64,000 bases of DNA from a candidate division Zixibacteria bacterium SM23_81. GTDB lineage: Bacteria > SM23-81. Position 1 is the first letter of the stretch; every line of letters begins with the position of its first letter. This document shows positions 24,602 to 33,214 of the stretch, one piece after another. The notes under the pieces were generated by a model. That model was not told where the DNA came from. It did not search any database and saw nothing but the letters and a program-made list of their open reading frames with translations. The stretch spans positions 1 to 64,000 of the forward strand of contig LJUY01000001.1 in assembly GCA_001304015.1 (NCBI GenBank), read 5' to 3'. A program made the translations under genes and the position numbers.

Positions 24602-25921
24602 ATGACATTGGCTAAATATTATCACGCCCATAGAGTTGATCTGGAAAAATGCAACGGACACATGGCCTGCATGCGGCATTGTCCCACACAAGCAATCAGA
24701 GTAAGAGGCGGCAAGGCGACCATATCTGAAGAGCTCTGCGTCGATTGCGGGACCTGCATATCCGTGTGCCCCTCAGGAGCCATAGTGCCAATCACCGATT
24801 CTGTTACAGAAAATTCCAAATTCAAATACAAAGTGGCGGTGCCCTCCCCGGTACTCTATTCCCAGTTCGATGTGAGCATTCATCCCTATATCATTCATCT
24901 GGCCTTCAAACAGCTGGGATTCGACGAAGTCGTCGATGTCGGAGCCTCCTCGGCCGCTTTGGCCAGAGCATTGGTGAGATATCTGAGAGCATATCGTGGT
25001 CGGCGTCCCTTGATATCCTCACATTGCCCTTCCATACTCAGGCTGATTCAGGTAAAATATCCCGATCTGGTGGAACTGGTGGTGCCGCTGGACGTGCCTA
25101 GAGAGGTGGCCGCGCGAGAGGTTCGCAAGGCCCTGCCAGCCAAGTTAGGTTTAAAAGCCCATGAAATTGGTATAACTTACATAGCTCCTTGCCCAGCCAA
25201 GATCGTCTCCATAAAACAGCCCGCAGAAAAGGCCAGGTCTTGGTTTGACGGCGTTGTTTCTATAAAGGACGTTTATCCTGTATTGCTTCCCCATGTGGTG
25301 GGCATAAAGGAGAAATTTGACCCCAGCCAGGTTCCTGAGGATTTCTGTTATCATCCCGGTTGGGCTGTGCTTGGAGGCATTACCCAATCAGTTAAGGTGG
25401 CTAATTGGCTGGCTGTGTCTGGTTTGGACCACGCGATGAAGATATTCGATGACATCGAGAATTCACGTTTGCGGAATGTCGATTTTGTGGAAGCCATGTC
25501 GTGCATAATGGGCTGCCTTGGTGGTCCCTTTAACGTGGAGAACCCCTATGTGGCCCGAGCCAATAGCATCAAGCAGAAGGGCCTGTACGAAAGGGACGTC
25601 AAGGTCGATGAGCAAGACATCCAGCGAAAGCTCGAGGACGGATACTACTTTTTGGAAAACCCAATTCTGCCGCGTCCCACAACATTTTTTGACACAGACT
25701 TGGAAACCTCCATCAAGAGGCTGAAAGAACGAGAGAGAGTTTACCAGAAGCTTCGTCAGACGGACTGCGGCTGCTGCGGGTCGCCCACCTGCATGGCCTT
25801 TGCCGAGGATTTCGTCCGGGGAGAGGTGAAGCTCACCGACTGTATCTTCCTGGCACAAAAAGGAACTGACGATGCCCAGGATTGGGATTCATGTGAGACT
25901 GAAGCGGAGGAATCTGCGTGA
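24602..25921 (+). CDS. HydS-like [FeFe]-hydrogenase-related protein (putative redox sensor)
   Basis: 439 residues. Two N-terminal [4Fe-4S] ferredoxin motifs (residues 15-60) are followed by an iron-hydrogenase large-subunit domain with all four H-cluster-type Cys: Cys142 (SSHCPS), Cys197 (APCPAK), and Cys301/Cys305 (SCIMGC). The residue before Cys142 is His141, where catalytic hydrogenases have the proton-transfer Cys. The C-terminus has the Fe-S domain DCGCCGSPTC. This pattern fits the sensory/regulatory class rather than efficient H2 production. GAGGAG precedes ATG 24602. The stop overlaps the next GTG. It may report electron or H2 status to the adjoining ATPase, which is inference. Confidence 0.78.
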   Translation: MTLAKYYHAHRVDLEKCNGHMACMRHCPTQAIRVRGGKATISEELCVDCGTCISVCPSGAIVPITDSVTENSKFKYKVAVPSPVLYSQFDVSIHPYIIHLAFKQLGFDEVVDVGASSAALARALVRYLRAYRGRRPLISSHCPSILRLIQVKYPDLVELVVPLDVPREVAAREVRKALPAKLGLKAHEIGITYIAPCPAKIVSIKQPAEKARSWFDGVVSIKDVYPVLLPHVVGIKEKFDPSQVPEDFCYHPGWAVLGGITQSVKVANWLAVSGLDHAMKIFDDIENSRLRNVDFVEAMSCIMGCLGGPFNVENPYVARANSIKQKGLYERDVKVDEQDIQRKLEDGYYFLENPILPRPTTFFDTDLETSIKRLKERERVYQKLRQTDCGCCGSPTCMAFAEDFVRGEVKLTDCIFLAQKGTDDAQDWDSCETEAEESA

Positions 25922-26370
25922 GCAGTGAAAAGCGAGCTGAGCTTTTTTCTGGGTATCAGGGCGAAGAAGGCGACCTGATACCTATTCTGCAGCGAGTTCA
26001 GGAGAAACAAGGGTATATCTCCGAAGAGGCTGTAAGGCGTATCTCGCGGTTTCTGAAAATTTCAGAAAATCAGATTTACGGAGTAGCCTCTTTTTATTCT
26101 CAATTTCGTTTTACAGAGCCGGGGAGGAACTCCATCAAAGTTTGCTTGGGAACCGCCTGCCATGTGCGGGGTGGACAGATTCTCATCGATGCTGTGGAGA
26201 GGGAACTAGACATTTCGCCTGGCGAGACGACCGCATGCGGCAGGTTCGATTTGCAGCGTGTGGCCTGTTTGGGCTGTTGCGCTTTGGCTCCAGTGGTACA
26301 AATAAACGACGATATCTACAGTCGTATGACCGTGATTCGTTTAAAAGAGATTCTGCAGAACTATGAGTAA
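25918..26370 (+). CDS. nuoE: NuoE/HydC-type thioredoxin-like [2Fe-2S] subunit
   Basis: 150 residues, the usual NuoE/HydC length. An N-terminal helical bundle (PILQRVQEKQGYISEEAVRRI) leads into the thioredoxin-like [2Fe-2S] domain, with cluster ligands in CLGTACHVRGG and CLGCCALAP. This subunit passes electrons alongside the flavin subunit of NADH-dependent complexes. The GTG start overlaps the previous stop, with GAGGA upstream. It also overlaps the next gene by eight bases. Confidence 0.9.
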   Translation: MSSEKRAELFSGYQGEEGDLIPILQRVQEKQGYISEEAVRRISRFLKISENQIYGVASFYSQFRFTEPGRNSIKVCLGTACHVRGGQILIDAVERELDISPGETTACGRFDLQRVACLGCCALAPVVQINDDIYSRMTVIRLKEILQNYE

Positions 26371-28276
26371 TTTCCAGGATAAGAGAGAAGCGGCCAAAAA
26401 AAGATGGGATGCGCTTCAGACCAGCAAAGTCCCCGTCATTTACCTGGGGGCAGCCTCCTGCGGCAGAGCCGCAGGGATCATGGATGTGCTGGAGTCGGTG
26501 GAAAAAATCCTCCGAGAAAAGCGACTGAAGGCGAAAATTATCCAAACGGGATGTATCGGACCCTGTTATTTAGAGCCTCTCATGGACATCACCATGCCGG
26601 GGCGACCGCGGATCAGTTATGCCAATGTCAATCACGAACAAGCCGAGACCATCGTCGAATCCTACATCGTCAAAGGGGATCCTAAGACGAATCTGGCCGT
26701 GGGGCACTTCGGAGACGACGGGGCCTTCGATGGAATTCCCCGGTTCTTCGATCTGCCCATGTTGAAGCCTCAGCAAAGGGTGGTGCTGAGAAACTGTGGG
26801 TTCATAGATCCCCAGGAGATCGATCATTACCTGGCCAACGATGGATACCTGGGCGTCATGAAGGCATTCCAGATGGGACCCGAACGGGTCATCGCCGAGG
26901 TGAGGCAGGCGGGTTTGCGTGGGAGAGGCGGTGCGGGATTTCCCACCTATCAGAAATGGAAGATATGCAGGGATTCTCCGGGACAGACGAAATACATGAT
27001 CTGCAATGCCGATGAGGGAGACCCAGGGGCTTTCATGAATCGATCCATGATAGAGGGTGACCCCCACGCAGTGCTGGAGGGGATGCTCATAGCCGCATTC
27101 GCCATTGGCGCTTCCCAGGGATACATCTACATCCGGGCCGAATATCCGCTGGCCATAGAAAGGCTAAAGAATGCCATCGGCCAGATGCGTGAATATGGCC
27201 TGCTGGGCAAAGACATTCAGAATTCAGGCTTTGATTTCGACATCACCATCAAAGAGGGCGCTGGTGCCTTTGTGTGTGGTGAGGAGACGGCCCTGATCAG
27301 CTCCATCGAAGGCAAAAGGGGTATGCCCAGATCGCGGCCGCCATTTCCCGCCGTTGAAGGGCTCTACGCACAACCCACCATCATCAACAACGTGGAAACT
27401 CTGGGAACGCTGCCGAATATCCTCAGAAACGGAGCCTCATGGTACCAGCAGTTCGGTACACAAGGAAATCACGGCACCAAAACCTTTTCCCTGGTTGGAA
27501 AAGTGCGCCGCTCCGGGCTGATAGAGGTCCCCCTGGGCATGACTCTTAGGGAGATCATCTTCGACATTGGTGGCGGCACCATCAAGCCGTTTAAGGCCGT
27601 CCAGACGGGGGGCCCCTCGGGCGGATGCCTTTCCGAGGAGTTCCTGGACACCCCGGTGGATTACGAGTCTCTGGCTGCGGCGGGATCGATTATGGGATCG
27701 GGAGGTCTCATCATCATGGACCAGGACACCTGCGTGGTGGATGTGGCGCACTACTTCTTGGACTTTACCCAAAAGGAATCCTGTGGCAAATGCTCTCCCT
27801 GCCGCGTGGGGGCGAGACATCTGGTAGATATTCTGGAGAGGATCACCAAAGGAGAGGGTCAGCCGGAGGATTTGACCAAGCTGCAGACTTTAGGTGATAC
27901 GATCAAAAGAGGGTCTCTTTGCGGCTTGGGCCAAACAGCTCCCAATCCGGTTCTCACCACTTTGCGCTATTTCCGGCCAGAGTATCTCTCTCACGTCAAG
28001 GAGAAATTTTGTCCGGCCGCCGTCTGTCGGGAACTGGTGGAATATCGGGTTATCCCAGAAAAATGTACCGGATGTCAACGCTGCGTTAGCGTATGTCCCA
28101 CCGGAGCCATCACCGGACCCAGGGCAGAGCCCCATAACCTCGATGCGGCAAAATGTATCAAGTGCAGGGCATGTTATGAGATCTGTCGTTTCGACGCCAT
28201 TGCCGGCGACGCCATCGTCATCAGGTCCACAAGAGACATCCCCAATGGGCAAAACCAGCAAGACAGTTCAGATTAA
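26363..28276 (+). CDS. nuoF: NuoF/HydB-type NADH-binding flavoprotein with extra ferredoxin domain
   Basis: 637 residues. The N-terminus (1-110) is a second thioredoxin-like [2Fe-2S] domain (ASCGRA...CIGPCY). The core (130-540) binds FMN and NAD(H): GRGGAGFPTYQKW, then ESCGKCSPCRVG for a [4Fe-4S] cluster. Residues 575-630 add two [4Fe-4S] motifs (CTGCQRCVSVCP, CIKCRACYEIC). This HydB layout is found in bifurcating hydrogenases and formate dehydrogenases rather than in respiratory complex I. It oxidises or reduces NAD(H) and links to ferredoxin-level carriers. Its 3' end overlaps the next start by 32 bases. Confidence 0.92.
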   Translation: MSNFQDKREAAKKRWDALQTSKVPVIYLGAASCGRAAGIMDVLESVEKILREKRLKAKIIQTGCIGPCYLEPLMDITMPGRPRISYANVNHEQAETIVESYIVKGDPKTNLAVGHFGDDGAFDGIPRFFDLPMLKPQQRVVLRNCGFIDPQEIDHYLANDGYLGVMKAFQMGPERVIAEVRQAGLRGRGGAGFPTYQKWKICRDSPGQTKYMICNADEGDPGAFMNRSMIEGDPHAVLEGMLIAAFAIGASQGYIYIRAEYPLAIERLKNAIGQMREYGLLGKDIQNSGFDFDITIKEGAGAFVCGEETALISSIEGKRGMPRSRPPFPAVEGLYAQPTIINNVETLGTLPNILRNGASWYQQFGTQGNHGTKTFSLVGKVRRSGLIEVPLGMTLREIIFDIGGGTIKPFKAVQTGGPSGGCLSEEFLDTPVDYESLAAAGSIMGSGGLIIMDQDTCVVDVAHYFLDFTQKESCGKCSPCRVGARHLVDILERITKGEGQPEDLTKLQTLGDTIKRGSLCGLGQTAPNPVLTTLRYFRPEYLSHVKEKFCPAAVCRELVEYRVIPEKCTGCQRCVSVCPTGAITGPRAEPHNLDAAKCIKCRACYEICRFDAIAGDAIVIRSTRDIPNGQNQQDSSD

Positions 28277-30773
28277 CATGGACAACCAGCGCCTGGAAGT
28301 ACACCGGGGGCTGACTATCCTGCAGGCTGCGGAGAGCAACGGCATCTACATTCCCACCCTATGCGCGCACCAGGATTTAAGTCCCTTTGGGGGTTGCCGC
28401 ATGTGCATCGTCGAGGTCGAGGGGATGCGTGGTTTTCCCACGGCCTGCACCACGCCGGTGGAAGAGGGAATGGTCATCAGGACCAAGACTTCTCAAGTTC
28501 AAGCCGAGAGAAAGGAAATATTGCAGCTCATTTTGAGCGAACACACCTCCAGCTGTCTGGTCTGTGACGAGAAGGTGGAGTGCAAGGAATTTATGGGCAC
28601 CATTCGTAAGGCCGGCGTGACCACGGGATGCCGATATTGTCCCAACGACGACCAGTGTGAACTCCAGGATGTGGTGGACTATCTGGAGCTGGATGAGATA
28701 GGCTACCCCGTTTATTACCGTGGACTTCGAGTGGAAAAAGAAGATCCCTTTTATGACCGAGACTATAACCTGTGTATCCTGTGTGGCAGGTGCATTCGCG
28801 TCTGCCAGGAGGTGCGCGCAGCCAATACCTTAGCCTTTAAACAGAGAGGCCGCTTCACGGTCATCGGCCCCGCCTTTGACCGCACGCACATGGAGGCGGG
28901 CTGCGAGTTCTGTGGCGCCTGTGTCTCCGTCTGTCCCACCGGCGCTCTGTCAGAAAAGGCCAGAAAGTGGGAGGGAAAGCCAGACCGAGAACAGATCACC
29001 ACTTGTGCTCTCTGTGGCGTAGGATGCCAGATGCGCCTATTGATAAAGGGAGAGAAGATCATCGGCAGCCTGCCCGCGCAGGATCCTGTGGTGAACAGCG
29101 GGCAGCTCTGCGTGAAGGGACGGTTTTGTGTTACGGAACTGGTCAACCATCACCGACGTCTCCGCAAACCCCAGCGACATCAAAACGGCACCGAGGTGGA
29201 GCTCTCCTGGAATGAGGCCATCGAGGCAGCCGCCGCAGAGCTCTCGGTTTGCGCTCCGAAGCAATTTGGCATGCTGATTTCGCCCAACTGCAGCAACGAA
29301 GATTTGTACATCGCACAAAAATTTGCCCGCGTGGCCATGGGTTCACCGAACATCGACAGCTCTACCAGAACATTCTATGGGCATGGTTTCAGCGCCTACC
29401 TCGATCTGTTTAGGCAATCAGCTCCCCTTGCCGATCTGGAAAAGTCTTCAGACATCCTCTGTGTGGGATTGGATGCCAGATTTGGCCGGTCGGTGGTGGG
29501 CGTTGCTCTCCGCAAAGCGATGAAACGAGGAGCGAGGATCGTCACCATCAATCCGCGGCCTCACAACCTGGCCCTCATGGCTGACATCTGGTTGAAACCC
29601 ATCCTCGGCGCGGAAGCAGGCCTGCTTCGTTCGCTTGTGAAGATGACCGAACGCAAAAACAGCACCTCACGGACCAGGGCGAAAGGGCAAGGCAGAGGTC
29701 TCACCCAGGACCTCCTTACGGTTGCGGAGATGCTCAAGAATGCCCATTCCCCAGCAATACTCGTCGGCTCAGAGTTTCTGCAACATGACAAGAGCTGGCA
29801 GATTTTTGAGCTGGTGGGGAGATTAGCCCAGAATGTTGGCGCCAGGATCCTGCCCCTGCCAGCTCAGAATAACTTGTTGGGCTCAATACTCATGGGGACC
29901 TACCCCGAGATTCTTCCCGGTGGTTTCTCTTCTGCGGATGAAAAGAAAGCTAGACAATTTAAGAAAAGCTGGTCTGTCAACCTGGCCCAGTTCTCCACCG
30001 GATGGAATGCCAGCGCACTTTCTACGGGGCCCAGGCTGAAAGTTCTTTACCTTATTGGGGAAAATCTACCGGGCTTTGATCAATTGGCCGATTTCACCAT
30101 TTATCAGAATATCTACTCCCCGGATTCTCCGACCGTAGATGCACTGGTATTACCCTCGGCGGCCTTTACCGAGGCGGACGGGACGTTCATCAACGGTGAG
30201 GGACGCATTCAGCGAGTGAGAAAGGCCGTGAACCCCCCCGGAGATGCCCTTCCCGATTGGGAGATTCTATGTCGAATTGCCCGCAAGATGGGCAAGAAAG
30301 GATTTGATTTCTCCTCTGCTGGTCAGATTCACAGGGAAATCTCCCGCTCTGTTATGAACTTGGGGAGATTTCACAGACCGAAACGAAAACCTGTTCCCCT
30401 GACGTGGCAGGGGAGAGTGAATGTTTCCCGGCCAAAGCCCTCCGGAAAAGTTAAGGATGGTAAACAAATTCCCTTCCTTCTCCATGCTTCCAGCGCTGAA
30501 CACGTTTACCGCGGTTTTCTCCTGACCGCCTTTGTGGAGGGGGCTAGACAAATATTCCCCCAGGATATGGTAGACATAAACCCGAAAGATGCACAGAAAA
30601 AAGGGATCTCTCAAGGTGACGCCGTGGTGGTCTCCTGTGAACGCTTCCAGGAAACCTGGACCGCCAACATCGTGGACGAACAGCCACCGAGAACGCTGCA
30701 TGTCACACTTCACCAGAGTGCATCTCTGGGAGCAAATCCCCATAGAGTGAAAGTAAAGAAAAAAGATGTTTAA
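28245..30773 (+). CDS. NuoG/FdhA-like molybdopterin oxidoreductase subunit, catalytic Cys/Sec absent
   Basis: 842 residues. From the N-terminus: plant-type [2Fe-2S] ferredoxin, His-Cys [4Fe-4S] motif, two [4Fe-4S] motifs (CILCGRCIRVC, CEFCGACVSVC), a fourth cluster (CALCGVGCQ), then molybdopterin oxidoreductase domains and a C-terminal dinucleotide-binding domain. In formate dehydrogenases a Cys or Sec follows D-x2-A-R-x; here the aligned position is Phe377 (STRTFYG), so formate oxidation by that residue is unlikely. It is better seen as a NuoG-like electron conduit or a divergent enzyme. ATG 28245 gives the ferredoxin start; the frame stays open upstream to 27894, but that is a shadow of nuoF. 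Confidence 0.83.
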   Translation: MGKTSKTVQINMDNQRLEVHRGLTILQAAESNGIYIPTLCAHQDLSPFGGCRMCIVEVEGMRGFPTACTTPVEEGMVIRTKTSQVQAERKEILQLILSEHTSSCLVCDEKVECKEFMGTIRKAGVTTGCRYCPNDDQCELQDVVDYLELDEIGYPVYYRGLRVEKEDPFYDRDYNLCILCGRCIRVCQEVRAANTLAFKQRGRFTVIGPAFDRTHMEAGCEFCGACVSVCPTGALSEKARKWEGKPDREQITTCALCGVGCQMRLLIKGEKIIGSLPAQDPVVNSGQLCVKGRFCVTELVNHHRRLRKPQRHQNGTEVELSWNEAIEAAAAELSVCAPKQFGMLISPNCSNEDLYIAQKFARVAMGSPNIDSSTRTFYGHGFSAYLDLFRQSAPLADLEKSSDILCVGLDARFGRSVVGVALRKAMKRGARIVTINPRPHNLALMADIWLKPILGAEAGLLRSLVKMTERKNSTSRTRAKGQGRGLTQDLLTVAEMLKNAHSPAILVGSEFLQHDKSWQIFELVGRLAQNVGARILPLPAQNNLLGSILMGTYPEILPGGFSSADEKKARQFKKSWSVNLAQFSTGWNASALSTGPRLKVLYLIGENLPGFDQLADFTIYQNIYSPDSPTVDALVLPSAAFTEADGTFINGEGRIQRVRKAVNPPGDALPDWEILCRIARKMGKKGFDFSSAGQIHREISRSVMNLGRFHRPKRKPVPLTWQGRVNVSRPKPSGKVKDGKQIPFLLHASSAEHVYRGFLLTAFVEGARQIFPQDMVDINPKDAQKKGISQGDAVVVSCERFQETWTANIVDEQPPRTLHVTLHQSASLGANPHRVKVKKKDV

Positions 30774-31608
30774 GATTATAGAAAGCCAGATGGTCGTGCC
30801 CAATATGCACCTCTTGGTCGTGGAGGCGCCAGCCGTCGCCCGCCAGATGAACCCGGGCCAATTCGTGATCTTGCGATCCGAGGAGGATGGTGAGAGAATC
30901 CCGCTATCCGTCTCTGATTGGGATGCGAAGGCAGGGACCGTCACGGTCGTTTTTTTAAACGTGGGCCACTCGACGAGCACATTGGCCTCCCTGGAGAGCG
31001 GAATGAACATTCCCTCTGTGGTAGGTCCCTTGGGCAATCCAACAGAAATAGACAAATTTGGCACAGTTTTGTGTCTGGGAGGCTGTTATGGAATCGGAAG
31101 CCTCTATCCCATAGCCCGGGCTCTGAAGGAGAAGGGCAACAAAATCGTCACCGTCATCGAAGCCAGAAGCTCATTTCTCTTCTACTGGGAGGATAGGCTC
31201 CGCGAAGTCTCCGATCAGCTCTTCCACATCACACGGGACGGAACAAAGGGCTCCAGGGGCCATGTGAGCAGACTTCCCGAGATCATCAAGGCCTGGGGGC
31301 AATCCGTTGACAGGATGATCATCAACGGTTGTACCTTCCTTTTGAAGAGGGGGTCCGACGTCAGTCGATCCATGGGCATCAAGACCGTGGTCAGCCTGAA
31401 TCCCATCATGATCGATGGCACGGGGATGTGTGGTGTGTGTCGGGTCACCGTGGCCGAGGCCACGAAATTCGCCTGCGTGGATGGCCCTGACTTCGATGGC
31501 CATGAAGTAGACTGGGCGGAGCTTCTGCAGCGTCGCAAACAGTATGTAGCGGAAGAAAGCGTTTCTTTCAGAACGAGCAGGTGTGAAGAGCATGCCAGGA
31601 GACCTTAG
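30766..31608 (+). CDS. NfnA/SudB-like ferredoxin-NAD(P)+ reductase subunit
   Basis: 280 residues. FAD-binding beta-barrel (residues 1-100, 'NPGQFVILR...RIPLSVSDWD'), NAD(P)-binding half ('CLGGCYGIGSLYPIARAL') and a C-terminal [2Fe-2S] Cys pattern (MCGVCRVTV, then C near FACVDGP). This matches the dihydroorotate-dehydrogenase-electron-transfer-like small subunit of NfnAB and sulfide dehydrogenase. It overlaps the preceding gene by eight bases and precedes the partner subunit by 11 bases. It probably supplies the NAD(H) and [2Fe-2S] side of a bifurcating transhydrogenase. Confidence 0.88.
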   Translation: MFKIIESQMVVPNMHLLVVEAPAVARQMNPGQFVILRSEEDGERIPLSVSDWDAKAGTVTVVFLNVGHSTSTLASLESGMNIPSVVGPLGNPTEIDKFGTVLCLGGCYGIGSLYPIARALKEKGNKIVTVIEARSSFLFYWEDRLREVSDQLFHITRDGTKGSRGHVSRLPEIIKAWGQSVDRMIINGCTFLLKRGSDVSRSMGIKTVVSLNPIMIDGTGMCGVCRVTVAEATKFACVDGPDFDGHEVDWAELLQRRKQYVAEESVSFRTSRCEEHARRP

Positions 31609-31619
31609 AGAAAAACTGT

Positions 31620-33023
31620 ATGTCTCAACCAAGAGGAAAAAAGCTGGACTTGCACAGGAGGGAGATGCCTAAACAGGCTCCCGAGGTGCGCAGGCGCAAT
31701 TTCGATGAGGTGGCCCTGGGATATCTCGCCGAGACCGCCGTGCAGGAGGCCAAGCGCTGTTTGGGGTGCAAGAAGCCAAAGTGTGTTTTGGGCTGTCCAG
31801 TGGAGATCGACATCCCTGGATTTATCCAGTCCATCGCACAGCGGGACTTCGTCGCTGGGGTTCGGATATTAAAGGAGAAGAACTGCCTTCCGGCCGTGTG
31901 TGGTCGAGTCTGTCCCCAGGAAGAGCAGTGCGAGGAAATTTGCGTGCTCGTCAAAAAGGGCGGTCAGATTGCCATCGGTCGCTTGGAGCGGTTTCTGGCG
32001 GATTGGGAAGCGGGGCAGGGTGAGCCAGAAATGCCGCAGATATCTGCGCCGACTGGAAGGAAGGTGGCCGTGATAGGTGGGGGTCCAGCGGGACTTACCG
32101 TTGCTGGTGACCTGATTAAATTGGGACACCATGTGACCATCTTCGAGGCGCTGCATAAGATGGGCGGCGTGCTGGTGTATGGTATCCCGGAGTTTAGGCT
32201 TCCCAAAGCCATCGTGCAAAGAGAGATTGACTATCTGAAAAAAATGGGCGTCGAATTGGTCACGGACTTCGTCGTCGGGAAAACCAGAACGGTAGATAGC
32301 CTTCTGGAGGAGTATCATGCCATATTTGTCGGCTCGGGAGCTGGCCTGCCCTGGTTTATGAATATTCCCGGGGAAAACCTGAACGGCGTTTACTCGGCCA
32401 ATGAATACCTGACCAGGATGAACCTGATGAAGGGTTTTCAATTTCCTCAATTTCCGACGCCCATTAAAGATCACAGCCGTGTCGCGGTTATCGGAGGCGG
32501 AAATGTGGCCATGGATTGCGCCAGAACAGCCCTTCGGCTGGGCGCAGAAGCCAGGATCATCTATAGGAGATCTCGGCAGGAGCTTCCCGCCCGTCTGGAA
32601 GAGATCGAGAATGCCGAAGAGGAGGGAGTCATTTTCGATTTTCTGACCTTGCCCATTCGATACATGGGCGATGAGAATGGCTGGGTGAGGAAGATCGAGT
32701 GCCTGAGGATGAAGCTGGGCGAGCCCGATGCCTCCGGCAGGAGAAGACCCGTGCCCATCGAGGGTTCTGAATTTATTCTGCCCATGGACGCCGTCATATG
32801 CGCCATCGGAAACAGTCCCAATCCACTCATCGCAGCAACCACCCCAGGGCTGGAAGTAGGCAAAAGGGGGAACATCGTGGCCGATGAGGAGACCGGCAGG
32901 ACCTCCAAGGAAAGGGTGTGGGCTGGAGGAGACGTGGTCACCGGGGCGGCTACCGTCATCCAAGCCATGGGAGCCGGGCGAAAAGCCGCCAGATCAATCC
33001 ACGAGTACCTCTCGGGCTTGTGA
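31620..33023 (+). CDS. NfnB / GltD-type NADPH-dependent flavoprotein
   Basis: 467 residues. An N-terminal double-cluster domain (CLGCKKPKC...CVLGCPV, CGRVCPQEEQCEEIC) holds [4Fe-4S] clusters. Two Rossmann motifs follow: GGGPAGLTVAG for FAD and GGGNVAMDC for NADP(H). This is the homotetrameric 'glutamate synthase small chain' family (GltA). With NfnA beside it, the NfnB role is favoured: reversible ferredoxin plus NADH with NADP+ electron bifurcation. No glutamate synthase large subunit is near. It is the last gene of the redox operon. Confidence 0.88.
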   Translation: MSQPRGKKLDLHRREMPKQAPEVRRRNFDEVALGYLAETAVQEAKRCLGCKKPKCVLGCPVEIDIPGFIQSIAQRDFVAGVRILKEKNCLPAVCGRVCPQEEQCEEICVLVKKGGQIAIGRLERFLADWEAGQGEPEMPQISAPTGRKVAVIGGGPAGLTVAGDLIKLGHHVTIFEALHKMGGVLVYGIPEFRLPKAIVQREIDYLKKMGVELVTDFVVGKTRTVDSLLEEYHAIFVGSGAGLPWFMNIPGENLNGVYSANEYLTRMNLMKGFQFPQFPTPIKDHSRVAVIGGGNVAMDCARTALRLGAEARIIYRRSRQELPARLEEIENAEEEGVIFDFLTLPIRYMGDENGWVRKIECLRMKLGEPDASGRRRPVPIEGSEFILPMDAVICAIGNSPNPLIAATTPGLEVGKRGNIVADEETGRTSKERVWAGGDVVTGAATVIQAMGAGRKAARSIHEYLSGL

Positions 33024-33214
33024 TCACGATCTCTCGATTGCCCCCTAGGATAGCTGAAACGAGATTATGTTTAGCTGCGCCAGGGTCGTTTCCATGTAAC
33101 AAGCGGTGTTTTTTTTCGTAGAATTGACATGACGCGGCCATGAAATAGCATGCGAAGAGGACCGAACATGGTGTAATGGGAACAAAGAGCCCTCTCAAAG
33201 AAGGAGGAGGAAAT

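Noticed and set aside
27894-28244. Longer N-terminus for the NuoG-like protein
   Set aside because: The frame is open but has no family similarity and lies wholly inside nuoF; the ferredoxin domain begins after ATG 28245.
29370-29380. Selenocysteine codon in the formate-dehydrogenase-like subunit
   Set aside because: The aligned codon is TTC (Phe), not TGA, and no in-frame stop or SECIS-like hairpin is seen there.
31869-32963. 364-codon minus-strand reading frame
   Set aside because: It is a shadow of the NfnB-like gene, with low-complexity Gly/His/Asp composition and no motif.
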